Position numbers and translations under genes: made by a program. From assembly GCA_029959085.1 (NCBI GenBank), contig JARWIR010000002.1, forward strand, positions 63,914,154 to 63,978,153: a stretch of 64,000 nucleotides of DNA, read 5' to 3'. Position 1 is the stretch's first letter, and each line of letters opens with the position of its first letter. The notes under the pieces were generated by a model that was not told where the DNA came from, searched no databases, and saw nothing but the letters and a program-made list of their open reading frames with translations. Of this stretch, positions 55,193 to 64,000 are shown one piece after another. Source of the DNA: Nemophila menziesii (taxonomy: Eukaryota; Streptophyta; Magnoliopsida; Boraginales; Hydrophyllaceae).

Positions 55193-56395
55193 CTATTGCC
55201 TCGCATCATTGATATCCAAGGTTGGAATTGCTGGATCTTTCGTTAATTGCACAAGGAGTTTCATGATGTGCACTTGATTAGCGTTGATTTGTGCCACATC
55301 ATTGACTAAGGAAGTTTGAGCTGCTTCAAATTTTGTTAAAAGCTCCTCCATCTTCTCTTGCCAATTTAGCTCCTTTTCTTCCTTCGAGGTTTGAGTAGAA
55401 CCCGCTCTTCGAAGACTTTCTTTGATCCAAGCATTATCAATATAACTTGCTTTGAATTCGAGTTTCTCTTCTTCAACCAATACTACATTCTCTTTTCGCA
55501 CAAGACACGTGATCATAGTTAGAAATTTAACGTTACAAACTGATTTAGGAGAGACCGAGAATCGTATCACCTCCTCATAGATCAACTGTGCCACATCAAC
55601 TTCTTCTCCTCTCAATATACAGTCTAACAGTAGCGCGTTCTTCATGGTCACCTCCAAAGTTCGTGTGTTTCCAAAGACATTAGGGATAAGGAAATTGTGC
55701 CAAATTCTAGCATCTGCTTGAAGATATTTGTAAGGCCAAGGTGCCTTCACTTCTCCCTTATGTAATTGCACTTTCTCCTTATCTAAAACATGCTCAAAAA
55801 GTAATTCCTCATCAAAGATTTTTCGTTTAGCAACTGCTTCCTCAAATTTGCAAAAACCTTTCAATTTCTTAAACTTGAAGTGGTTCCTAATCTCCTCAAC
55901 TGTGAAAGGAACTAACTTTCCTCTAATCGGAACACAATCACTATCTCGGCTAAAGAGGCCTAGATAGAACTCCAAAACTAATTCAGGACATAATTCAGAA
56001 CGGCTTACCATGAACGTAGACCAACCCAACTTCTCACCAAGCTCAAAGAATCTCTTGTATTCTCCATCTCTAATTTCCTCCTTGAATACTTTCTCATAAG
56101 CAAAAGGTAGTTCTTTTAATTGTTTCTCCGCAGAAATCTTCAAAGCTCTTGAAGTATCCACTTTCTCTATAGGTATAAGATCTTGTTGAGGTAGTGTTCT
56201 CTCCTTTGCATAATAATAAAGCTTTTTACCATTACTATCATACGAAGGTTTCCCACTCTTCTTTACTTTATCTTTACCCTTTGATTTAGAACTATCTCCT
56301 TTGTCAATTGATTTCTTCTTGTTTAAATCCAATCCATTGTTACTTTTCACCTCCCTCTTGTTAGATAAGATTGTTGTTCTATTAGTCATCTTCAA
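55193..56395 (-). CDS. Third ORF of E7 (400 aa), intact
   Basis: Starts MKMTNRTTILSNKREVKSNN right after a TTGAGTTGGGGGTT leader motif. Residues ~1-60 are Lys/Ser/Asn-rich (DKGDSSKSKGKDKVKK). Residues ~90-320 carry the conserved domain (LGWSTFMVSRSELCPELVLE, GKLVPFTVEEIRNHFKFKKL, DARIWHNFLIPNVFGNTRTL). Residues ~335-385 look like a coiled coil. No signal peptide or membrane helix seen. It is the same family as the E3 ORF3 but strongly diverged. It is open in a non-autonomous element whose gag-protease is damaged, which hints at selection on the protein or very recent insertion. Function unknown. Confidence 0.85.
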   Translation of the reverse strand: MKMTNRTTILSNKREVKSNNGLDLNKKKSIDKGDSSKSKGKDKVKKSGKPSYDSNGKKLYYYAKERTLPQQDLIPIEKVDTSRALKISAEKQLKELPFAYEKVFKEEIRDGEYKRFFELGEKLGWSTFMVSRSELCPELVLEFYLGLFSRDSDCVPIRGKLVPFTVEEIRNHFKFKKLKGFCKFEEAVAKRKIFDEELLFEHVLDKEKVQLHKGEVKAPWPYKYLQADARIWHNFLIPNVFGNTRTLEVTMKNALLLDCILRGEEVDVAQLIYEEVIRFSVSPKSVCNVKFLTMITCLVRKENVVLVEEEKLEFKASYIDNAWIKESLRRAGSTQTSKEEKELNWQEKMEELLTKFEAAQTSLVNDVAQINANQVHIMKLLVQLTKDPAIPTLDINDARQ

Positions 56396-57407
56396 TTAAC
56401 CCCCAACTCAAAGCTTTAGCAACCCTTGAAAATTAAACCCTTGAATTAATGGATGAACAAGCTTGATTTGGCCTAGGATGGGTGAATTGGTGATGAATCT
56501 CTATGTGGGTGAGGATGATTTGTAATGGGTAGGCTTGGATTTTAGAAATTGTGTGATGAATTTGTGAAATTTGGCTCTTTGATTCTTCAATTTGAATGAA
56601 TTTGGTGATGATTGGTAGCTTGATTCTCTCTTGTAATGATGTGGAGAGAAGGTTTGATGTGTTTTCCTTGATGATTGGGTAGTGTTTTGGTGATTGGTGA
56701 AGGTTTTGATGAGCTTTAATGGAGTTAGGAGGGTTGTGGAGAAGAAAGAGAGGGTTAAGGTTTAATAAATTCGGAACTAGAAGCTCAATACCTCCTTTAT
56801 AACTCAATCCCGTAACATTCTCTCTCCTCTGGCGGCGCTGCGGACTACCCCTGCGGACCATGGGGTGCACCGCAGGGTAGTCCGCGACATCTGATGCTCG
56901 AATTTTTTTGCTTTTTGGACCTAAACCCGTGGTAGGACCCCGTGGTACGGGTTTTTGGGGCGCGGACTAGGGTCCGGTGTACCGGAGGGTACACCGCGGC
57001 TTCTGTTGTTAACTCCGTCAAAATACCCGTGGTACTCACCCCGTGGTACGGGTTTTTGGGGCGCGGACCATGGCGCGGTGTACCGTGGGGTAGTCCGTGG
57101 AATTTTTTCTTGTTTCTGGATCAAACCCGCGGTAGCAACCCGTGGTACGGGGTTTGACCTCGCGGACCATCCCTGCGGACCATGGGGTAGTCCGTGGGGT
57201 AGTCCGCGGGGTGCTTTCTTGCGCTCCAAAAATTTTCCTCGCGTTCCCTAACTCGATTTCTCCGATTCCTACACACCAAAAACACTAATACCTTTCTCAA
57301 ATATGCATTATCAACTAAAAACAACTAAAATAAACTTAAACTAAGAATGTAAAAGACATGAAAACATAAAAAACTTCGGGTTGTCTCCCGAACAGCACTT
57401 TTGTTTA
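56396..57407 (-). other. Spacer and ORF3 leader of E7
   Basis: Non-coding. Leader resembles E6 43660-44071. The palindromic array is at 56828-57205; from there to 57407 the sequence again resembles E6. Small ORFs on both strands arise from the array. Confidence 0.7.
56828..57205. repeat. GCGGAC...GTCCGC palindrome array in the E7 spacer
   Basis: Dominant words are GCGGACCATG, GGGTAGTCCGCG and CCGTGGTACGGGTTTTTGG. Some GCGGTGTACCG copies are present. The composition differs clearly from the E6 array although the flanks are close. Confidence 0.8.
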
Positions 57408-57428
57408 ACGTCTTTCAAAGTTAGACGT
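57408..57428 (-). other. Conserved post-pol stem-loop (E7)
   Basis: ACGTCT/AGACGT stem with 9-nt loop, as in E6. Confidence 0.75.
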
Positions 57429-57438
57429 GTTACCTCTG

Positions 57439-58170
57439 TCAAGATTTGCGAATATAGCCTCCCCAACAACGAGTAAGGCTATGAACGTCAACTAATCTGC
57501 GCTTGACCCCAGTTTTGGGGCAAATTTCTATCACCTTGGCTGAAACAACCTTAGTGACTATGAATGGTCCCATCCACGAGTCTTTGAAACTTCGTGGCCT
57601 ATTCTCGCGTTTGTGAGCTTTCCATAAAACTTCATGGCCAACCCCAAACTCAATGTTTGGCTCAGTATCCACAGGTTTTAAGTGTATTTCCTCAGGAGGG
57701 ACTATGTGATGTGAAAGGCTGTGGATGATAGGCACGGTGGGATCCAACTTCCTTGGTTTTTTACCCAAGACATAGAAGGTCTCGGATACATTTTTAGCAT
57801 GAAGGGTGATGGTCCCATCTTGGAAGTTGATCACACTTTGACTTGTGGCCATGAAAGGCCGTCCAAGTATGATTGGAACTTGTTATCTGCATCAAACTCA
57901 AGAATAACAAAGTCAGTAGGGATGGCGATATTACCTGCACGGACTAAGACGTCTTCCACTGTTCCCCATGTCCTTTTAACTGAGTTGTCAGCAAACTGCA
58001 GCTTCACTGGAGTTTTCTCTGATTTTTGAAGTCCAAGTCTCTCGAACACGGACTTAGGCATAAGATTTACACCAGAACCCACATCGTACATCGCTTTCAC
58101 CTTGAGCCTACCATGTAATTGAATAGGAAGGTTGAAACTTCCCGGATCTTTAAGCTTAGTAGGTAGCTCT
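57439..58170 (-). pseudogene. Protease plus integrase C-terminal-like tail of E7, frameshifted
   Basis: Minus-strand frames 58100-57831 and 57852-57439 overlap at a one-base deletion near 57883. The protease keeps D-x-G (DVGSG in AMYDVGSGVNLMPKSV). The tail carries FGVGHEVLWKA and SWMGPFIVTKV and ends TRCWGGYIRKS, identical in layout to E6. The upstream join with gag is also shifted near 58190. No RT or integrase core remains. Confidence 0.85.
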
Positions 58171-60264
58171 TTCTCACTCCTTCTCGAAAACCCTCAGGTT
58201 CTCTCTTGGAATCTCTACACTCGCCTCTTTTTCAGGAATAACTTGCGTAAAAACTTGTTGCGGTGTAAGTCCTTTCTTCGCAATCTCAAGCATTTGGGCG
58301 TTGATATTTTCAGGTTCGTACGCCTCTACAAATGTCTTGAGAACAGTGTCATCTTTAGGATTTGTATCAGGAATATTTGATGACACTGGTTAACCACTAG
58401 GTGGCGATTCCACCTTCTCTTTTTCTTTCTCCTCTAGCACAGCAGGTGCCACTTCATCTTTCGCTTCCTCCTTTGAGGCTTCTTCCTCTTTCTCCTTAGC
58501 TAACTCCGCTGCATACTCTACCATCGAACGAATCTCCTCTTGCACCTTTCTCAGTAACTCTATGAACTTGTCTCTCTCTTCATCGCTCTCCAGACAAACT
58601 TCTAAACAGTCAGATTCCTCGGGGTTAGACTCGGTTGGTTCTTCTTCAATACTGGGAACTTCCACGGCACTAATGGCAGCATGTGGTGCTTCCTCTTTTT
58701 TTTCTGTAATCTCAAGATATATAGCCTTGCAAGCTTCGAACTCATTCTTATCTTCACCTCCTTCGATTGCCTTTACTTCTTTTTGTTCTGCAACACTTGT
58801 TAACACTTTGTTTAATTGTGTCACTTGAGTAGTTAGCATCTGAAGTATGGCATCATGTCCTCTGACCTTTTCTTCTTGAGCGTTTATAGTCGTGTTCAAA
58901 CGGTCTAGAGCTTGTACTATCTGTGTATTGTCCATAGACCCTTCTTGCGGATACTGAGGTAAAGCTTTTTGATCTAAAGTATCGGTATAGGCGTCTTGAG
59001 CAGGTTGTTGTGGAGGAGTAGGTCGATTCTGATATTGGTTTTGGTACTGACCTCTCTGTTGGTAAGAGTTGTTCTGAGGTCGCGATTGATATTGACCAGG
59101 ATTAACGGCCCCTTGTGGATTTGAATACTGCATACCCGGATGGTTGCAGTTGCCCCATCGGTTGGATATAAAGTAAACAGATTGCGGATTTGATTCGCAC
59201 TCTTCCCATGAATGATCGTTAACTCCACATTGTTGACAACCTTGTGCCTCTTGAACTACCTTTGTAGCAGCTAAATTCTTCTCCATCGCGATTCTTATCT
59301 CCTTGATTTGATTTTCTAAAGAGGATATTTGAGCTGAATTCGCAGTTTCTGCATCTAAACGAAGCGTTCCTCGGGTTTTTGTTGTAGAAGCTCGCGTTGA
59401 AGGCCAACTTCTTTCTTGTTCTATGATATTTTCCAACACCTCGGAAGCTTCATTGTGATTCATGGACACAAAATTACCCTTTCCAATGTTATCCACCTTT
59501 TCTCTACCCTTGTCATTAAGACCTTCATAGAACATAGCAAGCTGTAGAGCAGGTGTATAACCATGGAGTGGACATCTAATTAATTTTTGTTGAAACCTTG
59601 TCCATGCTTCTCCCACTGTTTCTCCATCTTCTTGGCAAAATCTTGCAAGCTCGGCTTGATCTTTAAGTCTCATGCTCTTCGGATAAAATCGGTTAAAGAA
59701 TGCGGCTTGAAGTTCTCTCCAAGAGTGAATGGTTCCATGTGGTTGTCTTTCTAGCCAATCGCTAGCTCTTCCGGTCAAGAAAAACGAAAACATATGACAA
59801 TACAGTTGCTCGCGTGTAATGCCAGGAGTAATGTAGGCATCACAAATCTGCATAAACTTCTGAATCGCTTTTACCGGATCTTGAATAGCTGTACCAGTAT
59901 AGAGTCCGAAACTTTGAAATTGACTAAGCATACCCGGATCGGGTCTAAATTTGATATTCGGAATCTCAGGAGGGCGGTAACCGATGGGTTGAACATGGAA
60001 TGGTACATTAAGGCCAGGTAGATCTTGTTCAACTCGGTTCTGTTGATTATTGAGATTATTCTGCCCATTACCTTCTCCTACTGGTAATTGTACACCAGGT
60101 GAAATGTATGCTGGAGGTCCTCCTGGTGCAAAGTAAACTAACTCCGGATCGTTATCATGTATGTCTGCCATAGCTCTTCTTAAGGCCCTTTCCTCACGAA
60201 CTCGTTTGTTGTAAGGTCTGAAGCGCCTCTCGGGCTCCAATAGAGGAGGCCAAGAATTAAACAC
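58171..60264 (-). pseudogene. gag of E7, nearly open (one nonsense codon)
   Basis: MFNSWPPLLEPERRF start at 60264. Open for 624 codons to TAA 58390-58392 (CAA in the consensus with E6), then continues in frame to a shift near 58190. Capsid core (FMQICDAYITPGI, SDWLERQPHGTI, FFNRFYPKSMRLKDQ) at residues ~120-230. Zinc knuckle CQQCGVNDHSWEEC near residue 346. Acidic C-terminal region rich in Glu/Lys from ~480. Expected role: particle assembly and RNA packaging of this family. Confidence 0.88.
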
Positions 60265-60407
60265 TGTGAAACCTGAAAAAGACTAAAGCAAACCACAAGC
60301 GTAAATCTGGAAAAATAAAGACTAAAACTAAACTAAAGACTGAAAAGTAAAAACTAATTAAAAACTAAAACTCGAAATAGATAACCCACACGCTAACGAG
60401 ACACAAG

Positions 60408-60425
60408 TCCCCGGCAGCGGCGCCA
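60408..60425 (-). other. Primer binding site, tRNA-Asp type (E7)
   Basis: Minus-strand TGGCGCCGCTGCCGGGGA, 6 nt from the 5' LTR end. Confidence 0.88.
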
Positions 60426-60431
60426 AAAACT

Positions 60432-61959
60432 TGGTGTCGCCTAGGGTGTGATAAAAATAAGATCAAATTAAGTATGGAAAACTATGCACTCTCACCCTAG
60501 ACAGGCACAGTACTGCAAGTATTACAGGACGTATGCAAGTTTTAATGATAAGTAGAGTTCGTTCTCAGGGACTTAAGTGTGTTAAACGCGTAGGAACAAA
60601 TAACGAGTAAAAGTAACTAATTAGAAGACAGTAAATAAAGCAAATAGGAATTCGAAATTATCAATTAAACTAATTTAAACTAGGAAAATAAAGACAATAA
60701 AGTAAAGGATTAAGAATATGAGATGAGAAGTATAGCTTAGGTTTTGCTAGTATGCACTAATCCTTCTAATTCTATCTATAAATCTAGTTTATAAGGGAGA
60801 ATATTAGCTCTTGGTAATACTTAGTCAGGATTCTAAATTCCATTACCTTAGACCTTGAGAGCGACTAAGGGGCTACGGCACAACCAAGACGAGGACTCAA
60901 ATAGGGTTATCAAACGCCACTAAGGCCCTATCCAGCACACTACAATCAATTGGTGATATGGTGGTTAAAACAAACCTTAATGACTATCTAGTTAGAAGTA
61001 TGTTTGTCAGAACTGCTATCGACACTAGACATTATGTGGTGGTTCAATAGTTAAACACCCTGTCAAGGAGACCATCTAACTATTCTTAAAACAATCCTAA
61101 AGTGATCAGTTCTAGGAAAGACATTAAATCAAAACACATAAGCAAATATAAAGTAAGAAGCTAATATCAGATTAAAACATATAATTCCCAAAGAAACTTA
61201 GATAGAAGAATTAGAATTCATAGATTATACATATGCAAAACCCAAGCTATGGGGAGTTTAGTTCATACCTGATGGAAATAAACTAAAAGAAATTACAAAA
61301 GACATCATCTTGCTCTCTACAATAAACTGGAAGAATAAAACCTTAAGAACTAATTACTATGAGGCAAGGATGATTTATAAGTGATATAAGGGTGTATTTA
61401 TAGGTGTTTAGAAGACCTAATTCGTTTTCTTGAGGAAGAGTTAAGGTAATGGACTTCTAGCCCAACTCAAATTCGTATGGAAATAAAGATAAACACTGTT
61501 GCGGTGTTTTGAGTGTATCTTCTTCGTTATTGGTCCGATTTTGCTCCACAAGATACCAAAAGAATCGCAACAGAATTATCTAGACCCTTTAGAAGTAATT
61601 CACCAAAATCGGCCTCTTTATTAGGTAAAAACGCCTATATTTGCAGAATCCCAGATTTAGGCAGCTTTTCCTTTTCCATCTTTTTAGCAATTCTTTCCTT
61701 ATCTCTAATTTCCATGCATATCTCCTTCCATAAGTTGTTGTCTTTGACTTGGACTCTAATTAATCTCCATAATTATCTTAAAAGCTACACACTAAATAAA
61801 CAATTAAACCCAATATGCTCTAAAAATATTATTTCTACAAATCAAGACACAAAATAGGAAAGTGCACTAAAACTCAAGAAAATCGACATTATTGACTTCT
61901 AAAACACTAAAAATGATGTCTCATCCTAACATTAATCTATCACAAATGAGGAGACATCA
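60432..61959 (-). mobile_element. 5' LTR of E7 (1,528 bp)
   Basis: Nearly identical to 52084-53613; TATAAATA (minus) at 61395-61402. Confidence 0.9.
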
Positions 61960-61964
61960 GCACC
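61960..61964. repeat. Target site duplication GCACC (right of E7)
   Basis: Matches 52079-52083; the E5 pol end resumes directly after. Confidence 0.9.
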
Positions 61965-62077
61965 GTACCTTCATGGTAAACGGTCATCGATTGAAAATTT
62001 ATCACGGATGCGAAGATATTAATCGCGCGGTGGACCCATATCCTGGAGAGGTTATGTACCTCCTCAAAGCACCTTAG
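61965..62077 (+). pseudogene. End of E5 pol (integrase C-terminus)
   Basis: Reads [12 protein letters not shown]...[17 protein letters not shown], the counterpart of the last ~35 residues of E3 pol. Separated from the rest of pol by E7. Confidence 0.85.
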
Positions 62078-62090
62078 AATATGAGGTAAC

Positions 62091-62107
62091 CGTCGAGCTT
62101 AACGACG
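62091..62107 (+). other. Conserved post-pol stem-loop (E5)
   Basis: CGTCG-AGCTTAA-CGACG, 13 nt after the stop; identical to E3. Confidence 0.75.
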
Positions 62108-62299
62108 TTAAATAAAAGCCAATTCATTGTATATTAGCTTCGTATTCTCATCAATTCATAGTGTATATTAGTAATTTTCGTTGATTAGTGTTTTATTTTC
62201 AATAAATGAGAAAGGGTAGTTGTTTTTGATGATTTAAGGAGTACAAAAGGTCATGAGATTGGGGTAAAAGTGTTAGAAGTCGAAAAATTTTCAGAAAAT

Positions 62300-62745
62300 G
62301 AAGTCAGAGAAAACCGGGAACCCGGTTTTGCACAAACAGGGAACCCGGTTTCGCGCGCTGTGATGACACAACTCTCTGACCCCTGCGTGGCGCGAGATGC
62401 AAGGCGCTGCGTCTAGGATTCGCGCGTCGACAAAATCCGGTGCCCCGGTTTTGACCAAACCGGGTTCCCGGTTTTCTCTTACTTCATTTTCTGAAAATTT
62501 CTGAAGAGATCGAAGTTTCTGACCCCTGCGTGGCTCGAGACACAAGGGGTTGCGTCCAAGCCATCCAACGCTGCTGCACCAGACGCAAACCTGGAACCCG
62601 GTTTTGAGAGGTGCTGGTTCCAAACTCTCTGACCACTGCGTGGCGCGAGACGCAGGTCAGCTGCATCCAAGGGTATTAAAAAAAAATCGACTTTTGAATT
62701 TTTTCTCGCCGACATAGCGTCGAAAACCGGGAACCCGGTTTCGCC
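62300..62745. repeat. AACCGGGAACCCGG palindrome array in the E5 spacer
   Basis: About seven copies of ACCGGGAACCCGGTTTT variants, paired as in E3 and separated by CTCTGACC(C)CTGCGTGGC-containing repeats. ORFs on the minus strand are artefacts. Confidence 0.82.
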
Positions 62746-63130
62746 ACTGTGTATGTCGGTTTTGAGTTCTTTTAACCTATTTATTTAGATTCTTTCTCAA
62801 GTTAGCCTCCACATCCGATTTCAGCTTTACCCAACTCCGAAAATCATCATCAAAACAAGCCTTATTCACAAATTCTTGCTCTCTTTCTTCCTAAAAACAC
62901 ATAATCAACCCAAATTCTCTCCAAAACTTCACCAAAATCCCTACTTTTTCCTAAATTCCTTCTTCACCAACCCTTAAATTGAACCACTAAACCTTTCCAA
63001 TCCTTTAAATTGATCCTTACCCATCTCATAACTTACACTAATTCACCTTATTCTTCTCTCAAAACATCAAAGATTGTGATTTTTCCCTAATTTTCAACTC
63101 CTTGAAGTTTTGAGTTTGGGGTGGAAAGCC

Positions 63131-64000
63131 ATGACTAACAGGACAGATTCTTTCAGTTACACAAGAAGAAACAACCCAAGAACAAGAAACAATACTGGTG
63201 CTACACAAGAGAAAGATATTGAGATTCCAGATTTCGGTCCTAAACGAAAGATTGAAGAGGTTAAGACTGCTATGAAGAGAAAAGAAAACCCAAGTAAGAC
63301 CACTCCTGCTAAGCCTACTTTGGTTGATGAAGAAGAAGAGGAAGAGGTTGAAGAGGAAATTCCAAAAGAACCTGTTCCAGAACCGCGAGCTCCGAGAAGA
63401 AAAGCTATTGCACACAAACCAAAGAGGGCATTCACACCTTGGGATGAATAGGTTTGTGATCGAATTAAGTTCTTGAAGTTTGGTATTGAGAAAACATTCC
63501 CTTCTGGTATTATGACTAGCGAATTTAAGAGTTATGCAACTACTTGTGATAAATTTGGGTGGATTGAATTGAGACAGAGGAAGCTTACATTTATCCCCAC
63601 CTTGGTCCGTGATTTTTATGAAGGAGTAGCCTTTTCGAATAAGCAAGCAATTATCGTCCGTAAAAAGGTATTACCTCTATCAGTTGAACTTATTTGCAAA
63701 GCCTTGAAACTCCCCGAATTTACTGGTCCTTGTCCTTATTTCAAAACGCTAAACCCTTGTGGGATCCTCTTTGGGACTCAGTTTTGATTCGTGGGAAACA
63801 CCCTATTCCGATTGGTGAGAGATATGGTGGGCAGGTTTATAGTAGTTGTTTGGTACCTTGTGCTAAGGTATGGTCTAGATTCGCAGTACCTACATTCTTT
63901 GATATTAATCACACTTCCGAGTTGAAGAAGGAGCATGTTATTTTTATTAAGAACATTGTTGAAAATCGAGAGATGGATGTTGTGCGTGTTATTTACGAGA
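63131..64000 (+). pseudogene. Third ORF of E5, broken, cut by window end
   Basis: Start MTNRTDSFSY after TTTTGAGTTTGGGGT. TAG at 63449-63451 where relatives have Gln, and a frameshift near 63735. The conserved domain (PTLVRDFYEGVA, KVWSRFAVPTFFDINHTSEL) is readable to the window edge. Confidence 0.82.

Larger units (their letters stand above)
52084..61959 (-). mobile_element. Element E7: non-autonomous Athila derivative, same family as E6 (9.9 kb)
   Basis: Minus-strand order: 5' LTR (61959-60432), primer site, gag, protease-tail, stem-loop, palindromic spacer, intact ORF3, 3' UTR with hairpins, polypurine tract, 3' LTR (53613-52084). The LTRs differ at about nine positions plus two small indels by eye, so the insertion is recent. 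As in E6, the RT-RNase H-integrase core is absent. Few coding lesions: one stop and two frameshifts in gag-protease, none in ORF3. Confidence 0.92.
35205..64000 (+). mobile_element. Element E5: decayed Athila element hosting E6 and E7, runs off window
   Basis: 5' LTR, primer site, gag (36858-38645), then E6 inserted. Protease-RT-RNase H-integrase (48395-52078) follows, then E7 inserted, then the end of pol (61965-62077), spacer and ORF3 start (63131). Removing E6 and E7 with one copy each of GAAAG and GCACC restores continuity with E3 order. Many nonsense codons and frameshifts show it is older than its guests. The 5' flank is CAGCA (35200-35204); the other end is outside. Confidence 0.9.

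Noticed and set aside
56845..57324. ORFs on both strands in the E7 spacer
   Set aside because: Same cause as above; absent from the sister element E6.

Overview
The window is repeat-dominated nuclear DNA from a flowering plant, most likely a eudicot with a large genome. The evidence is nested Ty3/gypsy (Athila-type) and Ty1/copia LTR retrotransposons, one single-copy-looking intron-rich gene for a plastid Rossmann-fold protein, and AT-rich intergenic DNA. I cannot name the species from sequence alone. No tRNA, rRNA, CRISPR or prokaryotic feature was seen. Layout: 1-758 is a minus-strand copia-like LTR fragment inserted in element B. B (759-7364, minus) is an Athila-type element without RT/RNase H/integrase core; its 5' LTR is 5600-7364 and its 3' LTR lies outside the window. 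B sits in an older Athila fragment C (7365-8712), which abuts a decayed copia 3' half (8713-12367). A 35-bp minisatellite, a G-rich tract, AT-rich DNA and a (TA)41 run follow. The one host gene is on the minus strand at 13860-15325. About 460 bp upstream of its start codon lies the 3' part of Athila element D (15791-33017). D is interrupted by a 1,376-bp solo copia-like LTR (16750-18125, target duplication GTGAG). D's 3' LTR is split by a complete young Athila element E3 (19563-32377, target duplication GTGAT, LTRs about 99.5% identical by eye). Older LTR/gag debris fills 33018-35204. Element E5 (35205 to beyond 64000) is a decayed full-coding Athila copy. It carries two insertions of one non-autonomous family: E6 (38646-48389, plus, target duplication GAAAG) and E7 (52084-61959, minus, target duplication GCACC). 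How the parts work together: E3 and E5 have the autonomous layout LTR - tRNA-Asp primer site - gag - protease - RT - RNase H - integrase - spacer of GC-rich palindromic repeats - third ORF (MTNRT... protein) - structured 3' UTR - polypurine tract - LTR. B, E6 and E7 keep gag, protease, the integrase C-terminal (GPY/F) domain, spacer, third ORF and UTR, but have lost exactly the RT-RNase H-integrase core. They presumably depend on enzymes from E3-like elements. Several RNA-like structures are kept across autonomous and non-autonomous families: a stem-loop just after pol, a GGGA-loop hairpin after ORF3, a long-range 9-bp pairing in the 3' UTR, a GGA-loop hairpin touching the polypurine tract, and a 46-bp palindrome-bounded LTR start. 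Two of them show compensatory changes between families. I regard this conserved RNA architecture plus the gag-PR-integrase-tail parasites as the most interesting content of the window.
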